DNA of 64,000 nucleotides from Cristatella mucedo (taxonomy: Eukaryota; Bryozoa; Phylactolaemata; Cristatellidae): contig WPIO01000206.1 of assembly GCA_009760855.2 (NCBI GenBank), positions 242,001-306,000 on the forward strand, in the 5' to 3' direction. Below are positions 10,058 through 21,649 of the stretch, piece by piece. Within the stretch, counting starts at the first letter, position 1; each line of letters opens with the position of its first letter. The notes beneath the pieces were generated by a model. The model had not been told where the DNA came from and searched no databases. It saw only the letters and a program-made list of their open reading frames with translations. The translations under genes were made by a program, and so were the position numbers.

Positions 10058-12114
10058 TTGGTAGATAGCTACAACACGACACTAGCTGACACGCTCGACG
10101 AGTTTGCACCTCTGACAAAGCACACTGTCAGCTCCCGCCCAGACGGCCTATGGTTTACAACTGACATTAAACTAGCCAGGTCTACTAAACGAAAGCTTGA
10201 AAAGCGTACAAAAGATCCGGACAAACTGCCCATCAACAGGCATATGAAGACTACTGTAGGTCCTACCAATCGATCCTAGCAAAGGCCAAGTCTAGCTTCC
10301 ATAGAAACTTGGTTGAATCACAGATGCACAATCCAAAAATGCTGATGTCGACAATAAACCATCTCCTCATCCATTCCCAGATTAGCTCCTTACCTAATGA
10401 TCCTTGTGATGATCTAGCCGATCGCTTCTCTCGATTCTTTGTGCAGAAGATAGACAAGATCAGGGTATCCATCCCTGAAATGACAACCTCTCTACTAGAA
10501 TGCTGTTCCTTGCTTCCTGGCTGCACCCAAAGTCTGCATCTAAGCAGGTCAATAGTGATCTAGTCCTAAAGTTCGTATCTTAATCGAAGAAGACAACAAG
10601 TCCTCTAGACCATATTCCCACTGTCGTGCTCCGACGTTGCATTGATCTGCTGCTGCCATGCATAACTAACATAACTAACATGTCTTTTGCCTCAGGTCAT
10701 GTGCCAGCACCTTTCAAAAAAGCTGTAGTCAGGCCACTTCTTCAAGGAAGCGACACTAGACCAAGAGAACTTAAGCAACTACCGCACAGTCTTCCTTCTA
10801 CCATTCTTATCAAAGACACTCGAACGGGTTGTGGCAGACCAGCTGAACTCATATATGGAAACCTCGCACCTTGATAGTAAGTCCCAATCTGGCTTTAGAG
10901 CTAATCATTCCACAGAGTCAGCATTGCCTAGGGTATACAAGACCAACTTAGGAATGCAGACATGGCTAGAGTGTCTCTGCTTGTTTCGCTCGATCTTTTT
11001 GCAGCTTTTGATGCAATCGATCATAAAGTTCTTCTAGAGCGCCTCTCATCTCGCCTTGGCATCACTGGCACTGCTCTGCAGTGGTTCAGATCCTATTTCA
11101 GTGGGAGACTCCAGAGTAATGACGTGAATGGACAAAGATCATCTGAAGTACCTCTGAAATATGGAGTACCTCAGGGCTCTGTGCTAAGTCTGGTTCTTTT
11201 AACGGTTTATACTCTCCCTCTAGCTGATGTGATTGCCAAGCACAATCTAGGCTTTCACTTCTATGCGGATGACACTCAGTTGTACCTTTGCTTTGATCCT
11301 TCCCAGCCTTAGAGCACCTCAAATTCTCTCAACTGACTTGCTACGTGCATTGATGACATCCACACTTGGATAGCAGCAAATTTAAAAAAACTAAACGATG
11401 ATAAAACTAACTTACTGGTTATGCGGAAACCCAGTGTAATTCAGATATTAGAAAGGCTATCTCTCAAAATTGGCTCTGCCAGCATATCTCCAGTTGAATC
11501 AGCTCAAAATCTAGGTATCATTTTCCAAAGCGACCTCTCGTTAGACGACCATATCAGCGTCAGAGTCTATTTTCAGCTTCATAACATTGCTAAATTTTGG
11601 GCTGGTTTAGATAAGGATACCACGTCTAAGTTGGACCATGCATTCGTGAAATCCCGTTTCGACTTCTGCAACTCACTGCTCACTGGCCTACCAGCATGTG
11701 CGATCAGGCGATTGCAGCTGGTGCAAAGCGCTGCAGCTAGGCTTGTCTGTCGTGAGCGGTGTGTGGCTACATTATCCACTTCTCGCCGACCAGCACTGGC
11801 TACCAGTCAAGGAACAGATTGACTTCAAGGTCTTGTCGCTCACTTTTAGGTCCCTTCATTCTATGGCTTCAGCTTTTTGTTCTGATATACTCCCCCATCA
11901 GGCCAAGCATCGTACCACCTGCTTATCGGAATCCAATTCTCAACAAATACCTCGTACAAACCTTAAATCATTTGGAGACAGTGCATTTAGTTCATATGCT
12001 CCCAAAGCCCAGAACTCCCTCCCGACCTGTGTCACAACATCCCCTGGCCTGATCACATTTAAAAGGAACTTTAAAACACACCTATTTAGGACAGCATTTA
12101 GTGGATCCCTGTGA
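10058..12114 (+). pseudogene. LINE family A linker and reverse transcriptase
   Basis: Broken frames at 10,058, 10,309, 10,626, 10,831, 10,962, 11,421 and 11,698 together span the linker, RT fingers/palm and C-terminal tail. The third-palm box YADDTQLYLCFD is at about 11,263-11,300, GVPQGSVL at about 11,165-11,190 and LDLFAAFDAIDH at about 10,990-11,026. The C-terminal tail ends in FRTAFSGSL before TGA at 12,112-12,114. It is about 80-90 percent similar by eye to the 35.4-37.5 kb copy. Confidence 0.88.
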
Positions 12115-12254
12115 TTCGTCCTTCATGTGCTTATGCATGCTGACACTGTGCATGCTGCCACTAACCACATTTGCATGCTGACCCTGTGCATGTCACCCCT
12201 AACTATATTATTATTTTTGTTTGTTATTCAAGCATGATTTTACTTACCATTTAA

Positions 12255-12354
12255 TTGCATTTCCCTTTGCAGCAAATGTAAATTGCCTAGAAAGGGATTC
12301 AGTTCTCCGTGGGCGCTTTGTCAAGTGCATTATCATTATTATTATCATTATTTT
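12255..12354 (+). repeat. LINE family A 3' hairpin and ATT tail
   Basis: Follows the family pattern: CAGCAAATGTAAA, a GC-rich left arm, an AGAAAG/TTCTC inner stem, GGGCGCTTT right arm, TCAAGTGCATTAT and an ATT-rich tail. In other copies the arms AAAGCGCC and GGGCGCTTT pair perfectly; here the left arm has mutated to AAATTGCC. Confidence 0.85.
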
Positions 12355-12462
12355 CTGATTGCAAACATAAGAGCTTGTTTAACACCGTGCTTGTACTCCT
12401 AGAACATCTTTACTATAGAGCTCTTCAGATAGCTTAGCAACTTTCTTTTATTGTGTCCAAAG

Positions 12463-12566
12463 GCCGTTGCTGAAGAAATTAGGAATGTGATAAAACTTCG
12501 AGAGCTTACCGACTACATCTGTGGCCTGGAGCCACTTATGCTCAACTACAGCGAGACCCAGAGGAA
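12463..12566 (+). CDS. Candidate internal exon, unidentified host gene
   Basis: A polypyrimidine stretch and AAAG acceptor precede 12,463 and a strong donor (GTATGT) starts at 12,567. Between them frame 1 reads AVAEEIRNVIKLRELTDYIC then GLEPLMLNYSETQR without a stop, ending in a split codon. Composition looks like a conserved alpha-helical protein. I cannot name the family. No neighbouring exon of the same gene could be found with confidence, so this may be a lone exon in a gene broken up by mobile elements. Confidence 0.4.
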
Positions 12567-12581
12567 GTATGTGTCACTGTC

Positions 12582-12842
12582 ATGCTTTCTCCGTCGGCCT
12601 CAGAGATGAAAGGAGGCAGCCGCGTGGTGAGGCTGCTGCTGCTGGCTGACTTTCACAACGGCTGCTGCCGCACCACCTTACCACTCGCTGCTGTGGTCGC
12701 ATTGCTGCTTGCCTCCACCGTGCTGCCTCAGGTGCCTCCTTGCCTCTTCTTCTGCTGCCGCCTTGCTGTGGCTACTGGTGCCATTGCAATTAAAAAAGAA
12801 TGCAATCATTTGACGTTTGTGTAATGCCTTGAGAGAAATAAA
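12582..12842 (+). CDS. Small ORF with downstream poly(A) signal, doubtful
   Basis: An 80-codon frame (12,582-12,824) with a hydrophobic Leu/Cys-rich middle (AAVVALLLASTVLP) is followed by AATAAA at 12,837-12,842. It lies in another frame from the candidate exon just upstream. It could be a 3' exon or UTR of the same transcript, or chance. CTG/CTT-rich composition favours caution. Confidence 0.2.
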
Positions 12843-12989
12843 CCTTTTCTATTTAACAACGAATCATTCGCACGGACCCAAAAAATGCTGCCAGGAACAC
12901 TTAGTTTTCAGCGCCTTTTAAAATTGTAAGTCAGTATCCATACACGACAAGAGTCAGAGCCAGAAAGGGGCAGCAGGAGAGGTATTGCT

Positions 12990-13480
12990 AAGATGGCTGC
13001 CGGTTAAAAACGGATACAAAGTTCTTATGCTGACCCATACCTGGCACGGCTCCTACATACCTAGCTGAACTTCTGCACCAGTTTCAGCCTCCTCGTGCCC
13101 TTAGGTCCTGAATGGACAATGAATTAGCTGTTCTATTCCTCAGCTTAAAGACCGTTGCCAAAGAAAGCTTTCGCTCTGCAGTTCCTTGACTGTGGAAGTA
13201 ACTTCCACAAATCTGATGCAAAGAAGCTACTATACTGCTGCTGACTGTGGCTCATCATTTCCAGCTGAGCTGTCCTGAGCTGCAACTTCCATGCTACTGA
13301 ATACCTCAACTGCTCTCTTGACCCTGCTATGCCACCCACTTTTTGTTCTTGTGTGTGATGAAGTCTGGTGGCTACCAAATGCGTACCGAAAGTCGCTTAG
13401 GCTGTGAGTGTGCTATAGAAAACTCTCCTGGATAACACCCACATGGCCTTTGTGGAGTTACAGATGGAGATTATTGATAA
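12990..13480 (+). mobile_element. LINE family B 3' fragment
   Basis: Begins with a WLPVKNGYKVLMLTHTWHG-like RT tail, passes LRSCVDNELA-like and RLKTV-like segments in several frames, and ends in the family B 3' sequence (CACCCACATGG..TTTGTGGAGTTACAGATGGAGAT). It is the + strand counterpart of the minus copies at 34.6, 46.4 and 50.0 kb. Confidence 0.75.
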
Positions 13481-13525
13481 TAACTTGCCACCTCACGTCC
13501 CTTAATCGGCGCAGTGACCTGGGCC

Positions 13526-13855
13526 TGTAGGCACTTACGGACGAGGTGTCGCGATAAGCGAATCCCTCACAAGCGAGTTGCTGCATTGTCGACGATGGTT
13601 GTATCGTATCGTACGCAGCAATGCAAGCGAACGAGTGTACATACTAACCTAGTGGCCGTCGTGAGTGCTGCTCCGAAGCACGTGGTGATAAGAGAGAGGA
13701 GAGTGGATAGAGTGGGTACAGACCGACTTACAGGCAGAAGTGAATTGTGAATCTAGGAACACGTCACGTGCCAGCAATGAGCATGCCTGGCGGGCAGCCG
13801 GAACGTCGGCTGGGGGAGGGGTATAATACCACGTGATGGCGATGACACGGCCGCA
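13526..13855 (-). mobile_element. Solo LTR, family A (330 bp)
   Basis: Starts TGTAGGC and ends GGCCGCA, flanked by the 4-bp direct repeat GGCC at 13,522-13,525 and 13,856-13,859. It aligns along its length to the second solo LTR at 42,391-42,680. Transcriptional sense is inferred as minus from the full-length relative at 43.4 kb, which carries an AATAAA. Internal E-box CACGTG sequences and a TATAATA are conserved. Confidence 0.8.
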
Positions 13856-13859
13856 GGCC

Positions 13860-14305
13860 GATCACTATTCCTACGCTAACCGACCGCAAAACCAACGACG
13901 ACAGAAAGAACTCGTAATTTCACTCAATGAGCAACTGCTGAGTTTGCAATTGAATAAGCTATGATGATTTTGCGTTGAATTCTTAAGTAATTGTAAATCT
14001 AACCATGCCTGCACAAAACCTGTTCTGACCTTGCCCTCTCCATAAAGTGTGTCTCTCGATCTTTTTAAGTAGGAGCTTAACACATTTTCAATGCTTGTTA
14101 CTCAGCAATTTTAATTAGGAATAGTATTTTGACCCCTCGGTATTGTTCACGTGGGAATGAGGACTAAAGTCATCGGGCCTAAAGTAAGTAATGCACTGGC
14201 TGGGGCGATGGTATGAGGGCCACGAGATCCTCACACCAATTCGTCGGCACCGCAGGCGGTAGAGTTTGCATCAGGCTGTTGTACTAGACTGTGAACTAGG
14301 ATAAT
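13860..14305. other. No feature recognised
   Basis: AT-rich non-coding sequence between a solo LTR and a LINE fragment. No coding-like frame, repeat pair or RNA gene was seen. Confidence 0.4.
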
Positions 14306-14329
14306 GTTTTATAAACACGGAGCACCTAA

Positions 14330-15275
14330 AGGATGTCAGTGTTTGCAGCTGCCGGACAAATTGGAAAGGCTGACGCACAAAATTTGCTCTGCAAGCACAT
14401 ATTCTGGTAAATCAGCTCGAAATCTAGGTGCCAAATTCCAAAGCGACCTCTCGTTAGACGACCATATCAGCTCAACAGTCAAATCTGCCTATTGTCAGCT
14501 AAGTAACATTACTAAAATTCGGGTTTGTTTAGATAAGGATACCACATCCAAGTTGGTCCATGCATTCGTGACATCCCGTCTCGACTTCGGCAACTCACTG
14601 CTTACTGGCCGACCGGCATGTGCGATCAGGCGATTGCAGCTGGTGCAAAACTCTGAAGCTAGGCTTGTTTGTAGTAAGTGCCTAAGTTGCCACATTACAC
14701 CACTTCTCGCCGACCGGCACTGGCTACCAGTCAAGCAACGGATTAACTTCGAGGTTTTGTCACTCACTTTCAGGTCACTTCATTTTTGGCTCCAGCCTAT
14801 CTCTCAGGTATACTCCCTCATCAGGCCAAGCATAATACCACCTGCTTTTCGGAATCCAACAGTCTAGAAATACCTCGTACAAACCTTAAATCCTTTGGAG
14901 ACCGTGCATTTAGTTCGTATGCTCCCAAGGCCTACAACTCTTTCCCAACCTGCGTGCGAACATCCTAAGAACTGACCACATTTAAAAAGAACTTAAAAAC
15001 ACACCAATTTAGGACGGCATTTAGTGGGTCCCTGCGAATTCTCCATCATGTGCTTATGTGTGCTGACACGGTGCGTGCTGCCACTAACCACATTTGCATG
15101 CTGACCCTGTGCATGTCACCCTTAACCATGTTATTCATTTTGTTGGTTTATCAAACATGATATTACTCATCATTCAATTCCATTTACTCTTTAAGCAAAT
15201 TTAAAGTTCCTAGAGAGAGATCGAGTTCTCTGAGGGCGCTTTATCAAGTGCATTATTGTTATTGTGATTATTACT
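14330..15275 (+). mobile_element. LINE family A 3' copy
   Basis: The open frame 14,304-14,867 carries the RT C-terminal part (LSLDDHISSTVKSAYCQL, LDKDTTSKLVHAFVTSRLDF, RRLQLVQNSEARLV) and a second frame continues the tail to about 14,968. The 3' hairpin GCGCTTTATCAAGTGCATTA is at about 15,236-15,256, followed by an ATT/GTT tail. Confidence 0.85.
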
Positions 15276-15284
15276 AGTAATATT

Positions 15285-15597
15285 CACTCAGAGCTGATTT
15301 CGGATATTCCCTTTCCAATTTCTGAATCACACTTGGTTTGGTCATAAGTAGTAAGTTGCTTGTGTAGATCAATTTTTAGAAAGCTTGCTGCCATCCATGT
15401 GCGGATGTTATCAATACCTGCAGCAAGGTACCTGAGCGAAGTCGACGTGCTGCAGGATGGGGAGGGATCAAAGCAGGGGTAGAACTGAGTTGTTATCTGC
15501 ATAGAAGTGAAAGCTTTGATTGTGCTTGGCAATCCCATCGGCAAGAGGGAGAGTATAAATCGTGAAAGGAACTGGACCAAGCACAGAGCCCTGATAT
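15285..15597 (-). mobile_element. LINE family A RT fragment, inverted
   Basis: On the minus strand it reads FLSRFILSLLPMGLPSTIKA, then a decayed catalytic box and AGIDNIRTWMAASFLKIDLH. It abuts the 3' tail of the preceding + copy, head to tail in opposite orientation. It lacks its own 3' end. Confidence 0.75.
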
Positions 15598-15599
15598 AT

Positions 15600-16115
15600 T
15601 ATTACAAATTTGATCGAGATAGTGAAAATGATACAGTGGGATAGGTTTCAGAGACAATAATACGCCCATGTATTCCAATTAAAATCCAAATTACTGTAGG
15701 CATAGGCTCTAGGCCTATGCATTCGAACAACCCTGCAAATCCTGCTACGCCTGGCGCCGCCACTCGTTCACTCCTCGAGTTTGGGTGAGAAATGTTTTCC
15801 GAAACACTCGGTGCAGCACAAAACCAAGCCAATCGGAGGCTGCTACTCACTGATTGGCTAACCAATCCTCTTCCTATCCTCATCTGCTTGTTAGCTCAGC
15901 CTCAAGTGTGCTCGTTTCTGGTGCGTTGGCGTTGTACATGTTTCTATAACAATAATAGTATTATATTGGTAACATTTAACATCGTACTTTTCCTTATTTT
16001 AGCTATTTTGATGGGCATGAGAGTGTAATGGTCGGTGGATAGATGTTTCATGTGCAGAGCTCTATAATTGTTAAAAACCGTATTTAGAGGGTCATGAACA
16101 GGTTTTCTGTGCAAT
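15600..16115. other. No gene recognised
   Basis: Minus-strand frames of 60-90 codons exist at 15,493-15,883 but lack recognisable domains. The region is probably old repeat sequence. Confidence 0.4.
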
Positions 16116-16245
16116 GTATTTGCATCTGTAACTCTACAAAGCCGTAAAGACTATGTGAGTATCACTAAGAAGAGTTTTGTACAGTGAGCTCACAGCCTAA
16201 GGCTCTTTCGGTACGCATTCGGTAGCCGACAAACTTAATCTCTTA
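16115..16245 (-). mobile_element. LINE family B 3' end fragment
   Basis: The + strand shows ATCTGTAACTC.ACAAAG.C.TAAAGACTATGTG followed by GAGAGTTTTGT-like and GGTACGCATTCGGTAGCC, the reverse of the family B 3' end. Confidence 0.65.
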
Positions 16246-16249
16246 ATGG

Positions 16250-16945
16250 AACAGCAAAGCTTGATTTCTATTTCAGATTACAGCAAACTTTTTGACATGT
16301 GTACTTCTCCAAATTCAAGAGAATTGGAATGAAACATAATTTGATTTATTTTATTTTGCCACAGGGAGCCTACAATGCCTTTCCTCTACCATGCAGCAAT
16401 AGCTCTCTTTTTGCAGATTCAAATTATATTTATTCTTTCATTTTATCTTAATTATATACCTATTGGAGTTGCACTTGTTCCACTCTTCCGGTTTCGGTTG
16501 TTTTAGTGCTGATGCAATTTATGATAGAGTTATTAAAGTTATCCGGCTCCATTGAACTAATAACCATTAATTTAGTGCAACAATACACCGTACACCTCCA
16601 CATTCCTATACAGGACGATATGTAGGACTGACTACTCAATGAGAAAATCGGTCCTTTCCTAGTAACATTGCTAAGCTCGACATTTAAATTTCATTTAAAC
16701 CCTTGGATGTTGCAAGTGGGCTCTGTGATTAGGGCTAATGGTTGAATTTACTGATCTAACTCCCTTTCAGTACAATATTCGTACCGGGATTTTCAATTTT
16801 CATAGGAATTTGTTATGCTTATAGGGAGGTAGTTAGGTCAGCGACCGTAGTTAGGGGTAGCTATTTGTCTTTCCACAGCAGGCTGCGGTTTCGTGCACTA
16901 ACAACGCCAATCGAACTGAAGTGGCTTGACAAAACAAATAAGTAG
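16250..16945. other. No feature recognised
   Basis: AT-rich sequence without coding-like frames, recognisable repeats or RNA signatures. Confidence 0.4.
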
Positions 16946-18425
16946 TAGTAGTCATATATCAGTAGTCATAGTAATAGTAATCCGTTTCTATGGCGCCGTC
17001 AGAGAACTCAATCTCTTTCTAGTTGCTTCACATTTCCTGCAAAAGAAGCACGATCAAATAGTGAGAGGTAGCATGCTCAATAAACAACAAGAATGACATG
17101 GTTAGGGGTGACATGCCCAGGGTAAGCATGCAAGTATGGTTCGTGGCTACATGTAGAGTATCACTACCCATTGGCCTATAAAGAACGAATCACATTTACC
17201 CACCAAATGCTGTCATCAATAGATGCGCTTTTAGTTTCTATTTAAACGTGGTCAAGTCAGGAGATGCTATCACCCAAGTCAATAATACATTCCATGCGTT
17301 GGTAGTGTACGAACCAAAGTCGGGATCTTGAAGTATTTACTATTTCTTTAAGACATCAATAAACAGTTTTAGTGAACCGTGATGGCTCACTACATAGGGT
17401 GGATGCCTTTCACGACCTCGGCCTCGTGGTCGTGGGCTTGAATTCCGAAGTGGGCAATTGTAAAGTCCATTGCCTGACTCGGAAAACTGCAGGTTGCCGA
17501 GGACTGGTTTTATGTGGTAACTAAGAAGCTCACGACAGACAAGCCTGGGTGACGAGTTGTGCTTTAGCTGCATTTCCTGAGTGAGTAGGCTGATGGACCA
17601 GCAAGCAATGAGTTACCAAGGTCAAGATGGAATGTCACAAATGTATGGACCAACACAGATGTGGTATCCATGCATGTACACACACAAATTTTAGCAAAGC
17701 TATCTATCTTAAGGTAATCAGACTTGACTGTGGTGCGGATGTTGTCATCTAATGAAGGGTCATTTTGAAACAAGATACTTAAGTTTTGTGCAGATCCAAC
17801 GAGAGATGTGCTGGTGGATCCGATTTTCAGCTGTAGCTTTTTCAATTTCCGAATCACGCTGGCTTGGCCCATGAACAGTAATTTGGCTTAATCATCATTC
17901 AATTTAAGAAGGTTTGCTGCCATCCATTGGGGTTGTCATCAATACATACAGCTAGTAAGTGGATAGGATTCGATGTCATGGAGGGCTGGAAGAGTGTCAG
18001 AGTTGAGCTGCAAAGAAGTTTTATCAGGATAGAAGTTAAAAGACCCATATTGAGGCTGGGCCTATCACATCGGCAAGAGGGGGAGAATAAAACGTTTAGA
18101 GAACAGGACCAAGTAAAAACGCCCGCCGTACCCCATAATTCAGAGGTTCCTCGAATGAAATGTGTCCAAGTGCATCAATACTCTAGCGTGTCCCACTGCT
18201 GTAGCACCTAAGCTGTTGTCAGTAATGCCCAGGCGAGATGAGGGGCGCACAGGAAGAACTTGTCGGCTAATAGTATCAAAAGCTGCCGAAAGATCGAGCG
18301 AAGAACGCAGAGATACTGAAATTAGGTCTCCATTCCTAATCAGGTCGTTGAACATTCAAGGCATTGCCGACTCCGTGGAGTCATAAGCTCTAAAATCAGA
18401 CTAGAACTTACTACTGCTCGCCGAC
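16945..18425 (-). mobile_element. LINE family A copy with SINE insertion
   Basis: The 3' end (reverse of the hairpin, with AGTAGT/AAT tail) is at about 16,945-17,010. The RT C-terminal part reads LKIGSTSTSLVGSAQNLSIL at 17,780-17,850 and further motifs reach SVSLRSSLDLSAAFDTISRQ at about 18,280-18,340. Sequence at 17,372-17,461 does not belong to the LINE and is a SINE. Frames are broken throughout. Confidence 0.8.
17372..17461 (+). mobile_element. tRNA-derived SINE fragment, inserted in LINE
   Basis: Starts GTGAACCGTGATGGCTCACTA, sharing GTGA.CCGTGATGGC with the SINE at 22.7 kb. It has A-box-like GATGGCTCACTACATAGGG and a decayed B box GGGCTTGAATTCC. LINE sequence resumes cleanly afterwards. 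Confidence 0.55.
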
Positions 18426-18695
18426 TTTAAGGTCGTGCAGCTGCTTCCTGTAGGCCTGCTATCCTGTAGGCCTATCCTTTATTCCGGTACGTCTTTTAAT
18501 ACTCCCGGTTCGTCGTCTACTCATTAGGCCTGATGGGTCAGGCTCTTGTAGAAATTCGGTCGTCTTCATTTGTTGGCATTTCACCTCACGCCTGTCGATG
18601 GAATACGGCTCCAATTGAATTTTCGCTCGTACCTTACTACTGTAATGAAGCTCCAATTCCCCTTCTTGGACTACCAGAAATAGAAGGCTCACAAA
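18425..18695. other. Unassigned spacer
   Basis: A short direct repeat CCTGTAGGCCT occurs twice (about 18,446 and 18,461). Nothing else is recognised. Confidence 0.4.
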
Positions 18696-18856
18696 ATAAA
18701 CCTTGTCTTAATACGTTATTCATTTTGTTTGTTTTTCAATCATGATTTTGCTTACCATTCAATTGCATTTCACTTTGCAGCAAATGTAAAGCGCCTAGAA
18801 AGAGATTCAGTTCTCTGAGGGCGCTTTATAAAGTGCATTATCACTATTATTATTAT
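18695..18856 (+). mobile_element. LINE family A short 3' copy (host of the hAT insertion)
   Basis: Only the last about 160 bases of the LINE are present: TTTGTTTGTTTTTCAATCATG, then the hairpin AAAGCGCC...GGGCGCTTTA and ATT tail. The tail continues after the hAT element at 22,077-22,090. Confidence 0.8.
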
Positions 18857-18960
18857 TAGGGCTGTACCGGAATTCGGCTCCGGCTCCGGCTCCGGCCGAA
18901 TTCCGGCCAATTTACAAATCCGGCTCCGGCTCCGGCTCCGGCCAAAACTTGGCCGGATTT
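18857..18960 (+). repeat. hAT left end with CCGGCT subterminal array
   Basis: The TIR is followed by two runs of GGCTCC (18,875-18,895 and 18,921-18,942) and repeated GGCCGAATT/GGCCAATT motifs. The right end mirrors this at about 21,980-22,050. Confidence 0.85.
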
Positions 18961-19717
18961 GGCCGGATTTTTCGAATTTTGGTTGAATATATTACTCGTT
19001 CCATTTATAAGAGGAAGGAGCTGGCCCGACGTCCCTGCGCTCTGCGTCGGGAGAGGGTGGGGAGGCCGAGAGGACGTTCAGACGCTGATTGAGCACTCCG
19101 ACGTCAGGTCGTAACGACATGGTTTTGACCTCGGCTCGCGGCGGAACGTTTCCGAGCGCGGTTAGATTCTCAGACGTCAGAGCGGAACGCTGCGAGCGGC
19201 AGCCCGTCGTCGGTCAGGCCGCACCATAGATTCGTTCGCAGTGCATTTGGTCTCACGAAGCCGCACTTGGCGGAAGCGTGCGGAACTTCTTCACGGTATA
19301 CCTTCATTGCAATAGCAGTCACTCTGCAGCCAAGGCGAGACAACTTGCAAATCCGTGCAGGTAACAACACCACTAGCACTGTATATCTTTTGCGCTTTTT
19401 TCCGAAATTTGAGTTTTGCGTAGTGGGCAGTGTTGCTAGCGCCAGACCGCGTCACTACAGAAGTCACTGAACACATTTTGGTTGGTCTGGTGTGCCGCGA
19501 CAGCTTTTGGCAGTTAATCGCGCCCCGCTGAAGTACGTAACCTAAAACGGGGCTGCATTCACGTATTTGAATTCTGTACATAGGACCAGGTCAGTGTGAC
19601 TGCCGTGGAGAATGCGTGTGTGTGCGTGCAGTGCGCATAAATTGCTGGCTATACGCGTAAAGGGCGGCCTTATAAATAAATCCAAAAGTCTTTTAATTGT
19701 GTTTTATTTTTAACTAG
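18960..19717 (+). other. hAT 5' non-coding region
   Basis: GC-rich sequence between the left end and the transposase start; probably promoter and 5' UTR of the transposon. No separate gene is recognised. Confidence 0.5.
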
Positions 19718-21643
19718 ATGACAGACAAAATGAAAAACAGTCCAGTTTGGGAATACTTCAGAGAAAAGGACGGTGACAGCTCAAAATCCCAGTGTTTGCT
19801 GTGTCCAAGCATCTTGTCACGTGGTAAACCAGATGAGCCCAAAAAATTTTCAACTTCGGCCATGCTGACACATCTTCGCTCAAAACATTATAAAGAATAC
19901 AGCGAAATGCAAACCAAAATTGCTAATGCAAAGAAGAAGGCTGAAACTGCAGCACTGCCGAATGTTACACCTGGTGCAATAGGCAAAGTCATGATCCAGA
20001 AAACGATTCCCGAACAAGTTGCATGCATGAAAGTATGGGATATCAATAACAGCTCATCAGTGAGAATTCACCGTGCCATTGCTAAGATGATAATAACAGA
20101 TATGCAACCGGTTCAGATTGTTGAGAAGGCAGGCTTTGTTGAACTCATGGGAGTTTTAGAGAGGCGTTACACTGTTCCATCACGAAAATATTTTGCAGAG
20201 AGAGTCATTCCTGAAATTAATGATGAAGTTTTGCACCCAGCTGTTGGTAATACTCGATCCAGCAACTACTCCGTTTCTGTCCTTTACCACTGATACATGG
20301 ACAGCAGACAATACTGTGCAATCATTCATGGGCTTAACTGCCCATTGGCTGACAGAGGAGTTTTGAAAACATGAGTTTTGTGTTGGATTGCATGCCATTT
20401 GCTGGTCATCACACTGCTGCTGGACTGATGACTGCCTTTCAGCAGATGCTTGACAAATGGAACATTAGCTTTGGACGCTGTCATGTCGTACTTCGAGACA
20501 ATGCGGCGAACATATCAAAATGTTTTCGTGATGCCAACATAAAAAGCTTCGGGTGCTTTGCACATACCATGCAGTTATGTGTGCATGACGGATTGCTCAG
20601 TCAGCGGGGAGTATCAGACATAATAAGTATCGGAAAGAAATTAGTTGGTCATTTTAAACATTCTTCATCTGCGAGTGGTCGGTTCAAGGAGTTGCAGGCT
20701 GAACTGGGTTTGCCAGACCACCAGCTGTTACAAGACGTGAGCACAAGATGGAACTCAACGTTTTACATGCTGCGTCGTCTATGTGAACAGCGTCGTGCAT
20801 TAACCCTCTACTGTTCAGAAGTCGTTGGCACTTCCTGCCCAACTGCACATCAGTGGTCCGTGGCTGAAAATGCTGTGTCCGTGCTTGCTCCGTTTGAAGA
20901 GGCAACAAGAGAAGTTAGCCGTGAAGCAGCACGTATATCACTAGTTATTCCTATTGTAACAGCTCTGCGGAACCTGTTGAAGAAGGACTGCACAGATGCA
21001 GGTGTAAAGACTATGAGGTCAACCCTAATCAACTCATTGAATGAACGCTTTGACAGTATCGAGCAGGAAGCCCTGTATACAGTGGCGACAATGATTGATC
21101 CACGATTCAAAACAAAATTCTTCTCATCAGAAGCTACACTGACAGCTACAAAAGCAAGGGTTCTGCTTGCATTCAATGAATTGACAGGGCAGATAGAAAC
21201 TGTGCAAGATGGAAGCCACAAAAAATCAGTCTGAGCGGCAGGTTGACACAAATGAAGAAATTCCAGCCAAGCAAGCCCGGCTGGATAATTCTTCTCAATC
21301 ATCAGTACTTTGGGAATGTTTTGATGACATTGTTCAATCTACTGCTGGTACCACAGGCAGTGAGCAACAACCAGACATTGACAGTCAGCTGAACAAATAC
21401 TTGGCAGAGCCATTAATAAACAGAGAGGCTGATCCACTACAGTAGTGGAGACAGAACAGGGAACGACTGCCAGCTCTGGCAACAGTAGCTCGCGTTTATT
21501 TGGGTGCTCCACCAACAAGTGTACCTTCAGAACGTTTGTTCAGTGTTGCTGGGGAAGTCCTCAGTGATCATCGAAGTTCACTTCTGCCAGAGAATGCAGC
21601 TCGACTGATATTTCTCAAATATAATTCAAAACTGATGAAATAA
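19718..21643 (+). pseudogene. hAT transposase (BED finger, ZBED-like)
   Basis: Frame 19,718-20,293 begins with a BED zinc finger (W11, F14, C26, C29, H52, H57). RNase H-like core motifs follow: SFTTDTWTADN (first catalytic Asp) after a frameshift near 20,270, then in frame 20,371-21,234 VLRDNAANI (second Asp), CFAHTMQLCVHDGL and QDVSTRWNST. The last part (21,209-21,643) has the dimerisation motif PSERLFSVAGE near 21,520. Damage seen: a frameshift near 20,250-20,280, a one-base insertion near 20,360, a frame change near 21,220 and an in-frame TAG at 21,443-21,445. It resembles hAT-Ac/ZBED transposases of about 600-650 residues. Confidence 0.92.
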
Positions 21644-21649
21644 ATTTAA

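Larger units (their letters stand above)
9090..12354 (+). mobile_element. LINE family A, longest copy (EN + RT + 3' end)
   Basis: It holds an APE-type endonuclease (9098-9952), a linker (10,058-10,279), reverse transcriptase (10,300-12,110) and the complete 3' untranslated end with hairpin and ATT tail. The order EN-RT, the RT motif spelling (LDLFAAFDAIDH, GVPQGSVL, YADDTQLYLCFD) and the microsatellite-like tail point to the L2/CR1 group of non-LTR elements. At least four frameshifts and several stops make it inactive. The 5' end is approximate; no clear target duplication is visible. Confidence 0.88.
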
